Assembly (NCBI GenBank): GCA_911728435.2
Contig: OU452202.1
Span: 24,531,135-24,595,134 of the forward strand
Direction of reading: 5' to 3'
Source of the DNA: Apoderus coryli
Taxonomy: Eukaryota > Arthropoda > Insecta > Coleoptera > Attelabidae
DNA: 64,000 bases
The translations under genes and the position numbers were made by a program. Every line of letters starts with the position of its first letter. Position 1 is the stretch's first letter. Below, piece after piece: positions 34,891 through 48,500 of this stretch. The notes beneath the pieces were generated by a model. The model worked only from the letters and a program-made list of their open reading frames with translations, was not told where the DNA came from and did no database searches.

Positions 34891-35511
34891 CAGGTTGTGT
34901 CAGGTTTTTGCAGCAGGTCTTTAACAACTAAAATATAATAATAATAAGATGAAAATCTTATAGAACCAAATATCCCTGACAGCTTTGTTTTTGATATACA
35001 GGGTGTCAAAGTTTCTGGATTTTTTCAGCTTTTGTAAGTTTTATCCAACAGTTTTGGGACTCTCAAGATCTGGGGGGTTACTTAGAATTTTTCAAAACCT
35101 ACAGCGTGGTACATTTTTGGGCTTCATACTGAATTTGAGCCTGCTTTCTCTAATTAGAGAGGTTCTAAATTTAGAACCTCTGTTTAATTTAGTTATTGTA
35201 ATTTGGTGTCTTGTATGTTTTTAGACAACTGTAGATACTGATTTTGCATTTTAATTGTAATAGAACGGATTTTTTTCGACTTTTGAAGTTTAGTTAAAAG
35301 TAGACACTACATTTTATTTTCTTTCATTTTTTAAATGCAAAGAACAAAGTATGATAAAGATAAATTAGTTAAATGTAAATTAATAAAAAAAATAAGCAAA
35401 TAATTAAATCAATCCTGTAACAACTTCCCCAGATATATGTTTTGTATAAGATTTTAAATTATATTCGATAAGTTGTTATTGTCCTGCTATAGAAAAACCT
35501 GACTCACTCTG
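34891..35511. mobile_element. MITE-like element with TA duplication
   Basis: Ends start CAG(G/A)(T/G)TG(T/A)GTCAGGTTTTT in inverted orientation, and both sides have TA (34889-34890 and 35512-35513). The element is about 620 bp and noncoding. A perfect 24-bp palindrome (35158-35181) lies near its middle. A second CAGGGTGTCAAAG-type end at about 34999 suggests another element nested near the left end. Confidence 0.7.
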
Positions 35512-36161
35512 TATATATCATTCGATAAAGTCCTTCTGTTGTAATTTGTACCACATTTTATAATAAATTTAAACAATAATTATTATAACGAGTTCATCAC
35601 CATACACTTTCATATTTTTATTGGGTTTTACTTTGCTACTATTTCGCAAATTTTAAAATTGTTGTTATCACAACTACACCACCTATTCTGTTATCATGTA
35701 ATACTTAACTGGTGTGGTGCGAAATTGCTAGTTATTCTGAAAACTATGGAAAATAGTTTAATTAGATATTGCAACTATACATTTTGTTTTTGTTTTATAC
35801 ATGTATTATTGTCAATAAATACTGATTTCAAAATTACATTATATATACATATTATAAGTCAAAATACTATCAAATAATAATATCTACATAAATCATTTTG
35901 TAATATAAATAATATAACACTATACCTACTGATTTCAGTTTGTTGTTAACAAATCGATACTTATGGCTAGATTTCACGGTAAACGGTTACCGTTTTGATT
36001 AGTGCTAAAAATAATTTAACCCTGATTGCAATGAGAAATAAGCGCCTATGCAAAGTTCCTCTGAAAAAGCTGACAGCAGGATGATCAGCGGAACGTTAGC
36101 TAGGATTCATCTATAATATAAATTATTTTTAATCGATAATTCAGAGAGCAAAAACATATTT

Positions 36162-39100
36162 TTAAGCAAATTGCACTTCCAACGCTGATATTGAAGATAT
36201 CTTCCGATTCTTCCGCACTGTATTGCTTGACCGAATGTTAATATTAGCTATAATTTCCTCCTTTGCTGCAGGAACTGTATCCCATTGCTGTCTTTCGCCA
36301 GATGCGAATGTTATGAAAATCATGGATCCTGTGAAATGAATTAGAGCAGCAGACATAAACACTATACGCCACTGGGAAATATCAGTCTGAAAGAAGAAGA
36401 AAAATTATATTAAATTCCTATTTTACAAAAGAATGTTGAATATAAGTTTGTTTTCTTTTTCTTATTCTGTTAATTATAGCAATGAGTGTCGATAAACTTC
36501 CAACAAATTGTCATAATTATATATCGGAATAAAATTATTCCAATTTCCGATCCAAGTAGATACAATCTGATGCTTGGTATCAGTTTATTTTAGTTAGATC
36601 TTAAATTTTAACTACCCTTCAGTGTTTGAGGAACCAATGAGTTTCGACAAATTTATATTACTACTAAAAAAAAATAAATAAAAACAGTTTTTCAGAAATA
36701 TTGCCGCCTAAATTTATTTAATTCTTTAAGTAAATTCAGCCAAAGTAAAGGACTTTTATTCATGACTTTCCAAATAAACTTTGGTCTTGCAAGGCTAAAA
36801 TAAAGCCGTTCTTCATTTGAATTTAATGACTGTATTACTATTTTTTTTCATCCGTCAAAGAGGGGTTTTAAACCCTAAGCCCCCCTCGCTATGTCCGTGA
36901 TTTTGATCTATTTTAATGTGACTTTATAAAATCTTGTACTACATCTGCTAAGCTATTTGATCAGGACAGAAATACAAAGGTATACGGCATAGCCAATAAT
37001 TACTCGTATTATGCAATTATTTTCTAATCGTTGTGAAAAATTATTTTTGAGAATATAAAAAACACCTTAATATATGATTCTATAGGATTATTAACAATTA
37101 CTTTGTTTAATAAAAAGCAAAATCATCTAGATTAAGGTACGCTCTGTATATGAAGATATTGAAATTCTGCTTTTATAAAAGCATACAATGGACCTTCATG
37201 TTTTCACGTAATGAATACTATAATGAAAAAATTAATAAGGAAAGTCACGATTGGCCAACTACGAATACAAGTTTGCTAATAATGCGTTATTTCCATGAAA
37301 TTTTAGGCTTTGATTTTAGACGTATTTAGTACATTCTTTAATCAAATATGTGCCTGTTTTTTTTTTTAATTGAGGACTGCGATCAAACAGCTTTAAGTAA
37401 TTTTTTAATAATACCATTTACCTTGTCGTGTACGATGAGTTGAACATACAAAGGAGCAAGTAACGAAAACGCGCTTGATATAGTATTAGCAATAGCCATC
37501 AAAATGCCTGAATATTTCGGTGACAAATCCAAATGATTCATGGAACATCCGCTGGCAGCCGCGCTCTGGATAGCTGTAGTAGTTAGTAGTATAAATATAC
37601 TTAAATGAGCTTTTTCGCGGGATATGAAACCTAGTAGACACATTAATAAACCAGGAACAACGGTGCTGATTAACTGAAATAACCTTCGCACATTGACAGC
37701 TTTTAATATTTCGTTTTCTATCAGTTTGTCAGCAGTGTAGCCAAATGTTATGGTGAATAACCATGCGCTGGCATATGGTGCTGAGGCTATTAGTCCAGTC
37801 TGAAAATAGAAAATTAGAATTTAATAATATAAATTTTATAGACAAGTATATTAAGTATGAAGAAAACGGAGGCATGTAGGTTGCAAAAAACATTCCCATC
37901 AGGTGGAAGTCAAACCCACGTCATAGAATAAATAAACAGAGAATATTCACTCCCACCACTTTCTATTGTCCTGTGCGAGGCAGGTGGCAGCCATTTTTTA
38001 ATATTAAGCACAGATCCGAATTTACGTCATATTGAAATTACAGGGGAGTAATAGAATTACATCATTATTAACTATAAAAAAAACAAATACTTTTTTACTT
38101 TTATTCATGTTTCCATATAATCAATTTATTTTAATTTTTAAAATTTCTATTGATTAATTTCAATTTGTAGCTTTTTAATTTGCCTATTTTTTCTTTCAGA
38201 TCATTTCGTCCACTAGCAATTAACCATAGTTCAGCTTTAAAGAAAAATAAAGTGTAATTGATTACGGGCAAATATAAATTTATTAATTTTAGATCGAGTA
38301 AAATAAAATTGTTCTAATTTAAACAATAGGTGTACCGATTTTCCAATCCTTAAGTGTAATTGAGAATGTCATTATATTTTACCTGTTTATAGCCTTCAGA
38401 AAAACAACGCAAGCAGACATGTTGGGAATTTCCCATTATATACCTACAAAACAATGCTAAAATCACCCCCAATAAAAGGGCAATAAAACCTGAGACGCGA
38501 ATTTACTACCTGCTAATATCTATAATAGTTAAAATATGTAATTCAAATTTAATAGAATTTTTGCACTCATCTAGTAAGATTTTTTAGCTCTCTTTTTAGA
38601 ATGCTTAAGATGTATTGGACTTTGATGGGCAAATAGACTGAACCAAGTTATAAAAGATAAAACCTGGCGATTTTGAGTGCGCAATTATATGCGCAGTCTC
38701 TTCCCCCACCAGCAAGATCACATTCTCTGTTTATTTATTTATTCTATGCCCACGTCGACACGCTATCCGGACATATTGCTTTACCCTTACGCCAGAGAAC
38801 AACTAAGGGATAGAATATAAAGTCTGGTGGGCGCGGCTAGTTGGCGCACCTCATTCGCGCAGAGAGATTCGATGATATTGAGTATATCTGTAACTCACTT
38901 GTGTCAAATTATATCCCAAGACGCTATTCAAAAATGTTGGTACTTCTGTCATCAACGTGTTGTTTACCCACGTAGTACCTGTAGTGCAGATTACTATTGC
39001 TCCAAATGGTATTGAGGTGAAGATAGCTTTCCATGGCGTAGAGGTAACCTTTAACAAAGAAATATAGTTGTTTACGTAACACTTCAAGAAAGACAGCTAT

Positions 39101-41367
39101 AAATTTGGAATTGAAGGGAACTCTAAACATCAATCAATCCTAAAGGATAATTCGGTTGAGCTCTCATTTCTAAATACGAATCTAAGGCTGAAGGTTATCC
39201 CTCGCATATTTCCAGTATTCTAAAAACACAAAACCTTCAACTACCTGTATATTTTCCTCTTCCCTTAAGGATGATTCAATATATAATTTTTCTGCTGCTG
39301 TAATCGTCGGATGAGTTGCTGGACTGCTTGCACCAAAAAAGAACCACAGAATACACCAACAAATATTCAGGCTGCCAAAGAGGTAGAAACTAGCAGGCCA
39401 TCCAACAGAGGAAGGGCATAGGTATCCAGTAGTTAGTTCTGCAACTATGGTACCAATACTCATACCTAAAAATACGAGCAAGTAATACGTAAGTAGGAAC
39501 TTAAATGGTTGAATTAAATTTATTCAAAAGAATCTCTCACCAGAATACGCGAATGTGCCTAGTCGTGATCTCTCTAACTCTGGCGCCCATTTTCCCAGCA
39601 TTGTATAACAACTCGGCATGAGTATACCCTGAGAAATACCTTGGATCACTCTGCATATAATTACTCCAGTTGAACCTCCATTTTCTGCTGCAACAGGAAT
39701 TAAGAGGAATACAACTGCGTTGATAGTCATAGCTACTAAAAGATACCATTTTGTTCCATAGGTTTTAACGATATTGGCTCCAAACAGTTGAAGCGTTATG
39801 TATCCCCAAAACAAAGATGAAAGAACTACGTTTGTGTTGCTCCAGTTGAACGTCTGTAAAAATATAGTAACAACAGAATTGAACATTTTTAAAATATGAA
39901 ACGTCGCTTCTACCAGACAAATAAATAGATACGAAGCTTGTCTAGAGACTTCTGAAGCTCAATTTGAGCATTTAATTTAATTTCTATTGATAATAAAAAA
40001 GTTATGGCCTGGGACGATACTTATGGATCACCTGCTAGATTGCTCCTTTATCATTTACTAGAAGGATTCCTTAGTGTTTTATATGATTAAGGGAAAGCGT
40101 CTGGTCTGTTTTTTTTTTTTTGAAGATAATAGTAAAACATTTTGTTTTCAACCTACTTACCGGTATATCAGGATTCACTGAGATTGTACTATTGGTCATG
40201 GCTACAATAGCCACGGACAAGTTAGTCCTTGTTGTGTAACCAACTAATAGGAGGGAGAAAACTAATAGTACCTGTATATGCCTTTTCCCAAACAACGGAC
40301 CTGAAATTTTAAATATTTTATAGATAACAATTTAATTTACATTTTTTACTATTATTTATCTATCCTGGAGGATCTATTGCATCCTCCACGAGCCAAGCAG
40401 ACCCCTACGTTATTGCCCAGCCTAATTACGTAAAAGAGGCGGTGACAATGCATAGGGCTTAGTCAAAGTCGACTCTAAGTTTGGCAAACATTCATTTGAT
40501 GGATATGTTTCTCTATTTGGCAGTAATTCTTGCGATGAAATCAAGGGAATTTCTGGCAATTGCCAAATATCTCCTCGCAGCATCCTGGCTCGGATTGCTA
40601 AGAAGCTCTTCGATGAGTTTGTTGTTTGTTATCCCATCCAATCTTGTTTTAAAGTCTGTCAGGGTGACATCTTTGAACTTTCTTATCAGAGTTGCAAAAG
40701 GCAGGTTTGACAAACTACAGTCGATGATAGTTAGACTTAGCCGCGACTTTGACAGCCGGTCTGCTTTTATTTCAGAGGCAAGTACCCCGCATATATCCAA
40801 GCGTTCCGAATCAAAAACCGGATCGCGTTGATGTTTCGGAGTTAACATGACTTATTGTATGCGGACGCACCTTGATTGTTTACCGCGTACAAATACTATA
40901 TTAGGTTTAAAAGAAAACTCAAAGAATTTTTGAGGGGGTAGATAATTTTGATCACGAGTATACACTTTGCCATATAAATAGGAAAAAAAAAATTATACTT
41001 ATTATAATCAAAAAGGGAAAGGGGCATCAGCGTTGAATTATTTCAGATTTCAGTGGTAATATGGATATATTTTGGATACGAGTTAAATAATTATGGCAGA
41101 GAGATTTAAGCACAATGCAATCATGGGAGGGATTTCACATAAACATAACACACAATAACTACTGTTAAGCACCCGCTGCACAAACTCAAACGTCCATGTC
41201 TCGAATGAAAGATGCGGCCTGTACCCTTGTTGGCATTCGCTCAAAATTTTAGCGACTTTCAAGAAATCATATTTTGTAGGAAGACGAATAAAAATATGTT
41301 TGTTCTTACCTTTGTCTATTTTATCAAATTCAGTATTTTCACTATTATTAGACTCTTTTCTTGCCAT
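36162..41367 (-). CDS. SLC17-type MFS transporter, gene C (7 exons)
   Basis: Putative phosphate/anion cotransporter. Exons in transcript order: 41310-41367, 40161-40300, 39541-39853, 39245-39465, 38899-39048, 37422-37799, 36162-36386. They sum to 1485 nt (494 aa) with GT/AG borders. The N-terminus MARKESNNSENTEFDKIDKG is hydrophilic and cytosolic. The exon-2 signature is TRTNLSVAIVAMTNST with a glycosylation sequon. Then come SLFWGYITLQLFGA, WAPELERSRLGTF, GWPASFYLFG, DLSPKYSGILMA and FASGERQQW. The 133+248-nt exon pair of gene B is one 378-nt exon here. The C-terminal tail ends SSISALEVQFA, almost the same as gene D, and A and B lack it. Two inverted Crypton-like copies lie on either side of the gene. 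Intact by sequence; substrate unknown. Confidence 0.93.
37921..38755. repeat. Inverted repeat pair in an intron of gene C
   Basis: CATAGAATAAATAAACAGAG at about 37923 and its inverted copy at about 38722-38748 (with one extra TAAA) flank about 760 bp of AT-rich DNA. Both copies are next to CCCACC/GGTGGG-like and CCCACGTC motifs, suggesting ends of an eroded noncoding element. Confidence 0.5.
40513..40848 (-). other. Unassigned open frame in intron 1 of gene C
   Basis: Uninterrupted 111-residue frame on the gene strand with balanced, coding-like composition (for example SERLDICGVLASEIKADRLS and ATLIRKFKDVTLTDFKTRLD). I recognise no domain. It has no visible splice context that would join it in phase to gene C, so it may be an exon of a nested gene or a transposon-derived piece. 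Confidence 0.35.
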
Positions 41368-41814
41368 TTTGACTAGAAATAATTTAGGGATCTTTTAGTC
41401 AATAAATAATTATCTAAACACACTTGTAATGTGTCATAGAATCAAAACACAAATAACTAAGTACCTAGTAATTCGTGTATCAGTGAATTTTATTCAAAAA
41501 ATTAAAAAAATGACAATAGTATCTGTAGATTTATTGAGTGCTTGATAGGGAATTACGTCCGTATTATTAATTATTAAAATCTAATCAACTGACGCCGTGA
41601 TTAAAACTATGAGCTGAAATATGTATTGACAAGTGTTTGGCTCTTATATACCTACTGTTTCACCGAAATTTTTAGGTCGATCAACTTGGTTATGCTCTAG
41701 TCATATTTATTAGAATATTAAAACAAAAACTTGACTCCAAGTGGACCAATCAACATGTGATCATCTCTTTCAGGTTTGGTTCATATAAGGTGCCAGAAAA
41801 AACGAGGATAAAAA

Positions 41815-41935
41815 TGTTTTAAAATGATGTATCACTCGACCCCTACTGCTATTTGAAAATGTAGCGACCCCTGTTATAGGGCTAAATAAGCGATTTCAAC
41901 CAAAAACTGTTGAGTTCATTCTAGGACTCCGCCAA
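41815..41935 (-). repeat. Diverged right-end TIR of the DD41D family
   Basis: Reads AAATGATGTATCACTCGACC, then CCTACTG, AGGGCTAAATAAGCG and TTTCAACC. This follows the layout of the long TIR at 16985-17090 (AAATGATATGTCATTAGACC, CACCCCC, GGGGGTTAAAGGCGC), and more closely the inverted sequence at 49990-50090. Confidence 0.5.
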
Positions 41936-42339
41936 ACACTTAAAGCGTTTAGGCGCTGTCGTGGAAGAATACAGACAGACAGAGTTCCATCTGGAAATGG
42001 TCTTAATCGTCTCACGCAACTTCACTATACTTTCCCTGTGCGGGAAAGTAAAACGTTAAATATGGCTTTAAAATATTAAACATCTGAGTGAAGTTTATTA
42101 ATTTATTATTAACTACCCCAAAGAGACGATGATTGTAAACGTCCCAATAAGTAAATATATCTCTAGGGCTTAGTAATTGATATAAGAACATCTGAAGCTA
42201 GTGTTTAGTGACTACAGCAAATTTACGGGGGTGAAACGAAAAGTTTCCGCTTTGATAAAGAAAACGATTACTATTGTGTGATTTTTTTAAATTTTATTTT
42301 TCAAAACAAATATATTTTTCATTACAGTTCTCTAATGCA

Positions 42340-42440
42340 CTGAACTCAGTGTTCAACATCCTCCTCAAAATACACATTGACAGCATGGATGGCGTCCTCG
42401 TTCTCAAACTTTTTACATCCGAGCAATTTTATGAGCTTAA
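42340..42440 (-). pseudogene. Possible mariner transposase C-terminal scrap
   Basis: The minus strand reads KLLGCKKFENEDAIHAVNVY then FEEDVEH and a stop, resembling the 'KF-s-ed-i-av-vyFe' stretch before the C-terminus of mariner transposases. It is too short for a firm call. It lies just downstream of the gene D stop. Confidence 0.3.
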
Positions 42441-42529
42441 AAACGAATAATATTTGTTGTTGATTTCAATGTACTTATTAAGAAAATATTGACAAATTAA
42501 TACAGGTAAAATATATTGACAATTAAGAA

Positions 42530-45500
42530 TTATGCCATTTGAAATTCTAATGCAGAAATATTAGATTTCTTCCTCTCTTTCTTCGTTTTAATATTGGAGT
42601 TATCATTCGCTGCTGGTGGATTTGTTGCTGAATCCCACCATTGTCTTTTGTCTGAAGCAAATAGCAGGAAGACTAGTGAACCAGATAAATGTATTCCAGC
42701 TGCTGTGAAGAAGACTTGCCGCCACATTACGATGTTAGTCTAGAAGCAAAGATGCAGAACCCAATAAGTTTAAATTAGCCCGGAATTTTCAATTGAAAAT
42801 ATCAAAAATTTTAAATATCAGTTCATCGGAATCGTTAATTCCATTTTAATGCTGATACATAATTTGAAAATCATTATCAACAACAGAAATATTGGTCTAC
42901 TGACAAAATATTTAATGTAGCTTAAAGCCAGCAAAGTAAGCTTTCCAGTAAAAACAATAGCCAAGACCTAACAACAATAAGTATTGCCAAGCCAGAAACT
43001 ATAAATAGTTGCTCTCCTCAACGTAGTTCAAGCCCTCACAAAAATATGATGACGGCAAACCTATCTACTCATCTTATTTTCCTCGTATTTTATAATTTTA
43101 AATGACTAATAAAACTACTTACTGTATCTGTAACAATCCATTGAACATAAAGCGGTGAGCATAAACCAACTAATGCAGAAACTGTATTAGCAAGCGCAAT
43201 CGTGATTCCAGAATATTTCGGTGACAATTCCAAATGGTTCATTAGTGATCCACTTTGAGCTGCTGACTGAATTCCAACTGTCGCCACGAGGAGCGTGACA
43301 CAAATTTCTGGGTGGTCTTTAGATACATAACCCAACAGTGATATGCTGATAGCTGGAAAGACTGAACCGATGAATTGGAACAGTTTTCTGATATTTACCG
43401 TTGCTAAATAGTTGAGTGTAATTAGTTTATCTGCTATGTATCCAAATATAATTGTAAGACCCCATGAAAACAGGTAAGGAATTGATGAAACTAGTCCATT
43501 CTAAAAAGAGAAATCATAACTTAACTAAACATGTACTGTTTTAAAGGAATGATAACGATTTTTGGGATTTTCAGTCATAAATGAACATTCCAGCAAATTG
43601 TCTATGATGCAATCAAAATTGAATCTTTCGTAATTAGAAGAAGAAATCTTACTTTTGATGTTGTTAAAAGTCTGTGTTCTTTGTTGTTTTTTTTCGAATG
43701 AAATCATCAACTCTATGAGAAGTTTAGTGCAACTGGGCATCTCTAGCTTAAATTCATTCACAAAAGAATCTCTACACTGCTTAATTAGAAAAATGAGTAT
43801 CGTTAAAGATTTCTAATTGTGCAAAACCTTAATGATGTAGGCCACCTTCAGCGATGTAATATCATCAAAAAACAGCTTTGCCAGATTGACTTCTCTCACA
43901 GTGCAAACCGACGACATGGTTCGTCCAAAATACACTTCATGCTCATTCTCCAGATTGTCTTTATTTTGTTTTGCAACATACTCAACTGTACTAGAATAAA
44001 ATTTGATTTTCTGGTCCCTAATCTTCCTTGCGCTGTTCGTTTCAGTCTCTTCAACTAAAGAAGGTTCAGGCGCGCTTTCTTTTTTGAATGTAGGTACCGA
44101 AGTGTGTCCACTCCGTTCGCTGATCCTGCAGGTTCTTAGAAAAGGACATATTTTTCAATTCTTTAGACACACTAGACATGGCTCAGCATATTTGCAAAAT
44201 AGCAGACCTACTGGCGGTCAAAAACTTTATATATTAATAGAGCTTTATATAGAGCTGCTATGTTCTGTTATTTTTATTAATTGCTGTTCAGGAATTCCCT
44301 TATTTGCCAAATGGCTAACTGCAGTTGATCTGTTCGAATGATTGGATATCTTTTTACACTTAGTGTCCAAACCAATAGCTTGCGCAGATGATTTGGTCCA
44401 CATATTAATTGGGTTCTTGCCTACCAGTATATTATCAAACCATGTGTCACTTTCGGATTTCCAGAGACGATTTGGTCTCCTGAATAGGCGACTGGAAGTA
44501 ATATTTTTCCCCCTTTTGGACATTAATTTATGGAATAACCGAACAGGGCATGCACTTTCGTTTGCAATATTTGGAAAAAGCCACTTACTATTATTTGTAC
44601 AACTTTTCGATCCTCCTTGGCATGTTTTTCTGAATATTGGATTGTATTCAATTCTGTTGGTTGGCGTTTTATCATTATTTTTCTCAATCGTGAAATAATC
44701 TATAAGGCAATCAGCTGGTTCACCACCTCGCCAAGCTAACTCAACAGCTACAATATGGTAAAAAAAAATTTGTAAACCTTCTGGTGTACATTGATCCCAT
44801 AATCCAATGATTCTAGCCAAATCACTTGAACTCAAATTTGATGAACTGCATTTTCGTTTGTTTGGATCCTGCTGTAATCTTTTACGTTTTGCATTTCTTG
44901 CATCTCGCGCATTTTTGATTATCACACTGGTAAACGGGTCGAATACAATTTTGAAGTCATTGAAGTATTTTTCCTGGAGTAGCATACTCGTAGTATTCCA
45001 AATTTTTTTTACAGTTGCTTCTTTATATTCAGTTCCGTCAGCTTTTCTCATATTTACTGCATAATCTTTCAATATATTAGCCAAATTATGTAAATAAATA
45101 GAATGTAATATGAATCATTGAAAATTTCTTCTTGCTCAATGGTAGTTGTATACTTTTGTTGAGTAGGTATGCACTTACATGGGGAATCTGTTATCTGCTT
45201 TGATGTTATTCAAATATCTACTTAATGAAAACATTGGAATGTTGTCTATAAACAATAACAATTGGCAAAACAATTATAAAGTACGTAAGACAATTACCTG
45301 AAGTGGGTTTAGTAAATAAAGGGATAATTTTTATTCCTAATTGCTGTTAAAAAAAACAAAGGCAGATGATGACGCAAATTTCTGCAATCTATTGATACAG
45401 TCAGGACCAAAAGCCCACGTGCCCGATTTTTGACGTAACGTAAGAGTAAAGAATACAGGTTTGATCGTGTATCATGTATAGTGTCAATTTGACGCAGGCT

Positions 45501-48500
45501 TTATCATAATAATAATAATAATAATCTTTATTAACCATCACAGATACAAACAATGTACATTGGCAAGTTAATTCAATTGAATTACAAAACATAACGAATC
45601 TTGGTTGCAAACAAAGGCAAGAAAATAAGTGAATACAAAAACAAAGATAAAAACAACACATCTAAAATCAGTTAATCAAATAGCCGAAAACAGACGAATA
45701 ATAGAAATATCATCCGTCCAACAACAATAAGCAACAGCAAAATACAAATAAACTAATATAAAATATAAAATGAAGTTACGAACAGACATACAACAATATA
45801 TGACATATGATACAATACAACAAATAAATAAAATATAATATACTGAAAATAAAAATATACTGAGGCAGTAAATTCATATATAAATAAATACATCTTACAG
45901 TAAGCATACCATTCTCTCTAAAAGCCTGTCTGCCGGTCCCCCTGTACGGTATGTTGAATAAATATCGAATTGCTCTTTTTTGTAGAATGAACACTCTGTT
46001 CATTTCTGTGCATCTCCCCCAGATAGCTATGTTATATGAGATTGCTGAATATATAAGAGCATAATATACTGAGATGAGAGATTGCTTGTGCATATAAGCT
46101 TTTAAAGAATACAGCGCGTACAAACTTTACTAAGTTTACTACAAAGGTTGTTAACATGTTCGATCAAATTAAGTTCAGGATCAATATAGACACCCAACAA
46201 CTTAGCCGATCCAGCCCATGGCAAAAGGTTTTCAAAATGTACATTGAAAAGTAGTGGACTTTTATATTACTCATTGAAATGTAAGGCAACAGTTTTACCA
46301 TAATTAACAATCAGTCTATTTTTTTGGCACCAGGATTGAAATTCCTTCAGAGTCGCATCAATTTTATTTTTTAACGTTTCAGGATTTTTGTCATGTAAAA
46401 GTATGGAGGTATCGTCAGCGTACAAGAAGCCTTGTTTCTATAAAGTCAAACTATAGTAGGTACCTACATAAATATTTAAAACGAATATTTTGGATTCCTT
46501 ACTAGACATTGTTCCGATGACGGTCAACTAATAAAATTCCTTACCGAGCTCATATTATATCCCATGACATTGTACAAATATGTTGGTGTTTCTGAAAGCA
46601 GCGTATTACCTAACCATCCACTTCCCGTTGTGCACAAAAGAATTGCGTAAACTGGCACCGAGGTCAATATACCCTTCCATGGAATAAATGAATCCTAAAA
46701 TCAACATATACATATAACACTAGTCATCAAAAATATTAAAGATAATAAGATATGTCAAATAAACGACTACTATTTGATGTCTGCTTCTAGTGTGCAAATA
46801 ATCATCAAGTACAATTTTTAAATCAAACAACCGAAATTTCCAACTCAACTACACAAAATTTAATCGACAAAAATCTAAAGGGACTAGTGACAGTTATAAA
46901 ATGTTCGAAATATGAAATCATTCTAAAAACAAATATCACAATCAAAGTATTCATATATGCTAAAAAAGGTCTTAGAGAAAAGCCATATTTTAATCCTAGT
47001 TTTAAACGACTTTTCCGAAAAGGACTTAACTTCAATAGGGAATCTGTTATATAGTTTGGGCCCTAAATACTTTGGTCTGATCTGACGTCTTTGATATTCG
47101 GTAACAAAGCGCTTCCTATCTATATCATGTTTTATAATCGTGCAGGTCCTAAGACATGCTAAATTCATCAGAATCGTCTCTAAGATGAACAAGGTAGAAG
47201 TGTCAAAATATGATTGTCTATAAAAGCCTGCCTGCAAACTTCCCTACACTTGAGATCCTCTAGTTGCTGTTAGAAGTCCTAAAACTAATACAGATGTTTC
47301 GATTTTTAAAAAATTTAAAAATTCTCAGGCAGTAAGAGTTGACTTGGAAATTTTAATTGTTTTATTTTAACTGCTACTCCACTTTGGAAATTAATAATAT
47401 TTTTCATTATAATTTTTAAATTGAAGTTGAAATTATCAATTTTAACTGACCCTGACATCGTTATTCAAAGCTTCTTTGAGAGAACTTTCAATATATCTTT
47501 TTTCTTGCTCTGTTATACTTCCATGCTCTGCTGGTGAGTTGTGAAATAGCATGAACCAAAATAAACACCAAACATATCCCAAACCACCAAGTAGATAAAA
47601 AGACGCTGGCCAACCTGCCCATGATGCAGCTAAATATCCCGTAACTACTTGTCCAAAAATAGTTCCTACAGGCAATCCTATAAAATCATGTTAAATAAAA
47701 AATTTCGCTTCGGCTAATTTCCTACCTGAATATGCGAGCATGCCCATTCGAGACCGTTCAGTTTCCGGTGCCCATTTGCCTAATACTGTGTGCCCACATG
47801 GCATCGAAATGCACTGGCATAACCCCTGGATTATCCGACAGATCATAACGCCAATCCAATCAAATTGCTCAGCCACAAGCGGCGTTAAAACTACTATGGT
47901 TGAATTTATTAACATTATAGTTAAAAGATACCATCTTGGTCCATAGGCTTTTAGTATGTTAGCTCCAATCATTTGGAATGCTACATAACCCCAAGAGAAT
48001 GCCGAGAGCAGAACATTTGTGTTTGTCCATTTGTAAACCTATGATTTTGAAAAAGCTACAGGTAATTTGCAAATAAAACCTCAGTCTGCATTTGTTTTTT
48101 CTTTTTCTGATGAATGAAAGTGAACCAGAAACCTTTTCTTCGATTATATGTAATGTAAGTCGATTTGGTTTGGGAAGGTTGGAAACATTGGAATTTTGCC
48201 TGGATATAACAGAAATCGACACAAAGCGTATGACTTTTGAAGTAGTGTAACTCTGGATGCGTAGTTCTTACCGGTATATCTGGATTCGTAGAGGTTCTAT
48301 TTTGATCTGTCATAGCAACAATGGCGACTGAGAAATTTATTCTTGATGACAAGGCTGCGACATAATAAAAAAACATCAAAGTAATGATTATGTGTCGCTT
48401 CCCAAACTTAGGTCCTAGAAAATCAACCAATTATTTATTTACTATATTATTTTTATTTTAATAAAATTACCTTTATCCGTTTCATCATCACTGCTTTCAG

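Noticed and set aside
44003..45064. Plus-strand open frames of 79-118 codons
   Set aside because: They are antisense shadows of the Crypton-like recombinase gene on the minus strand.
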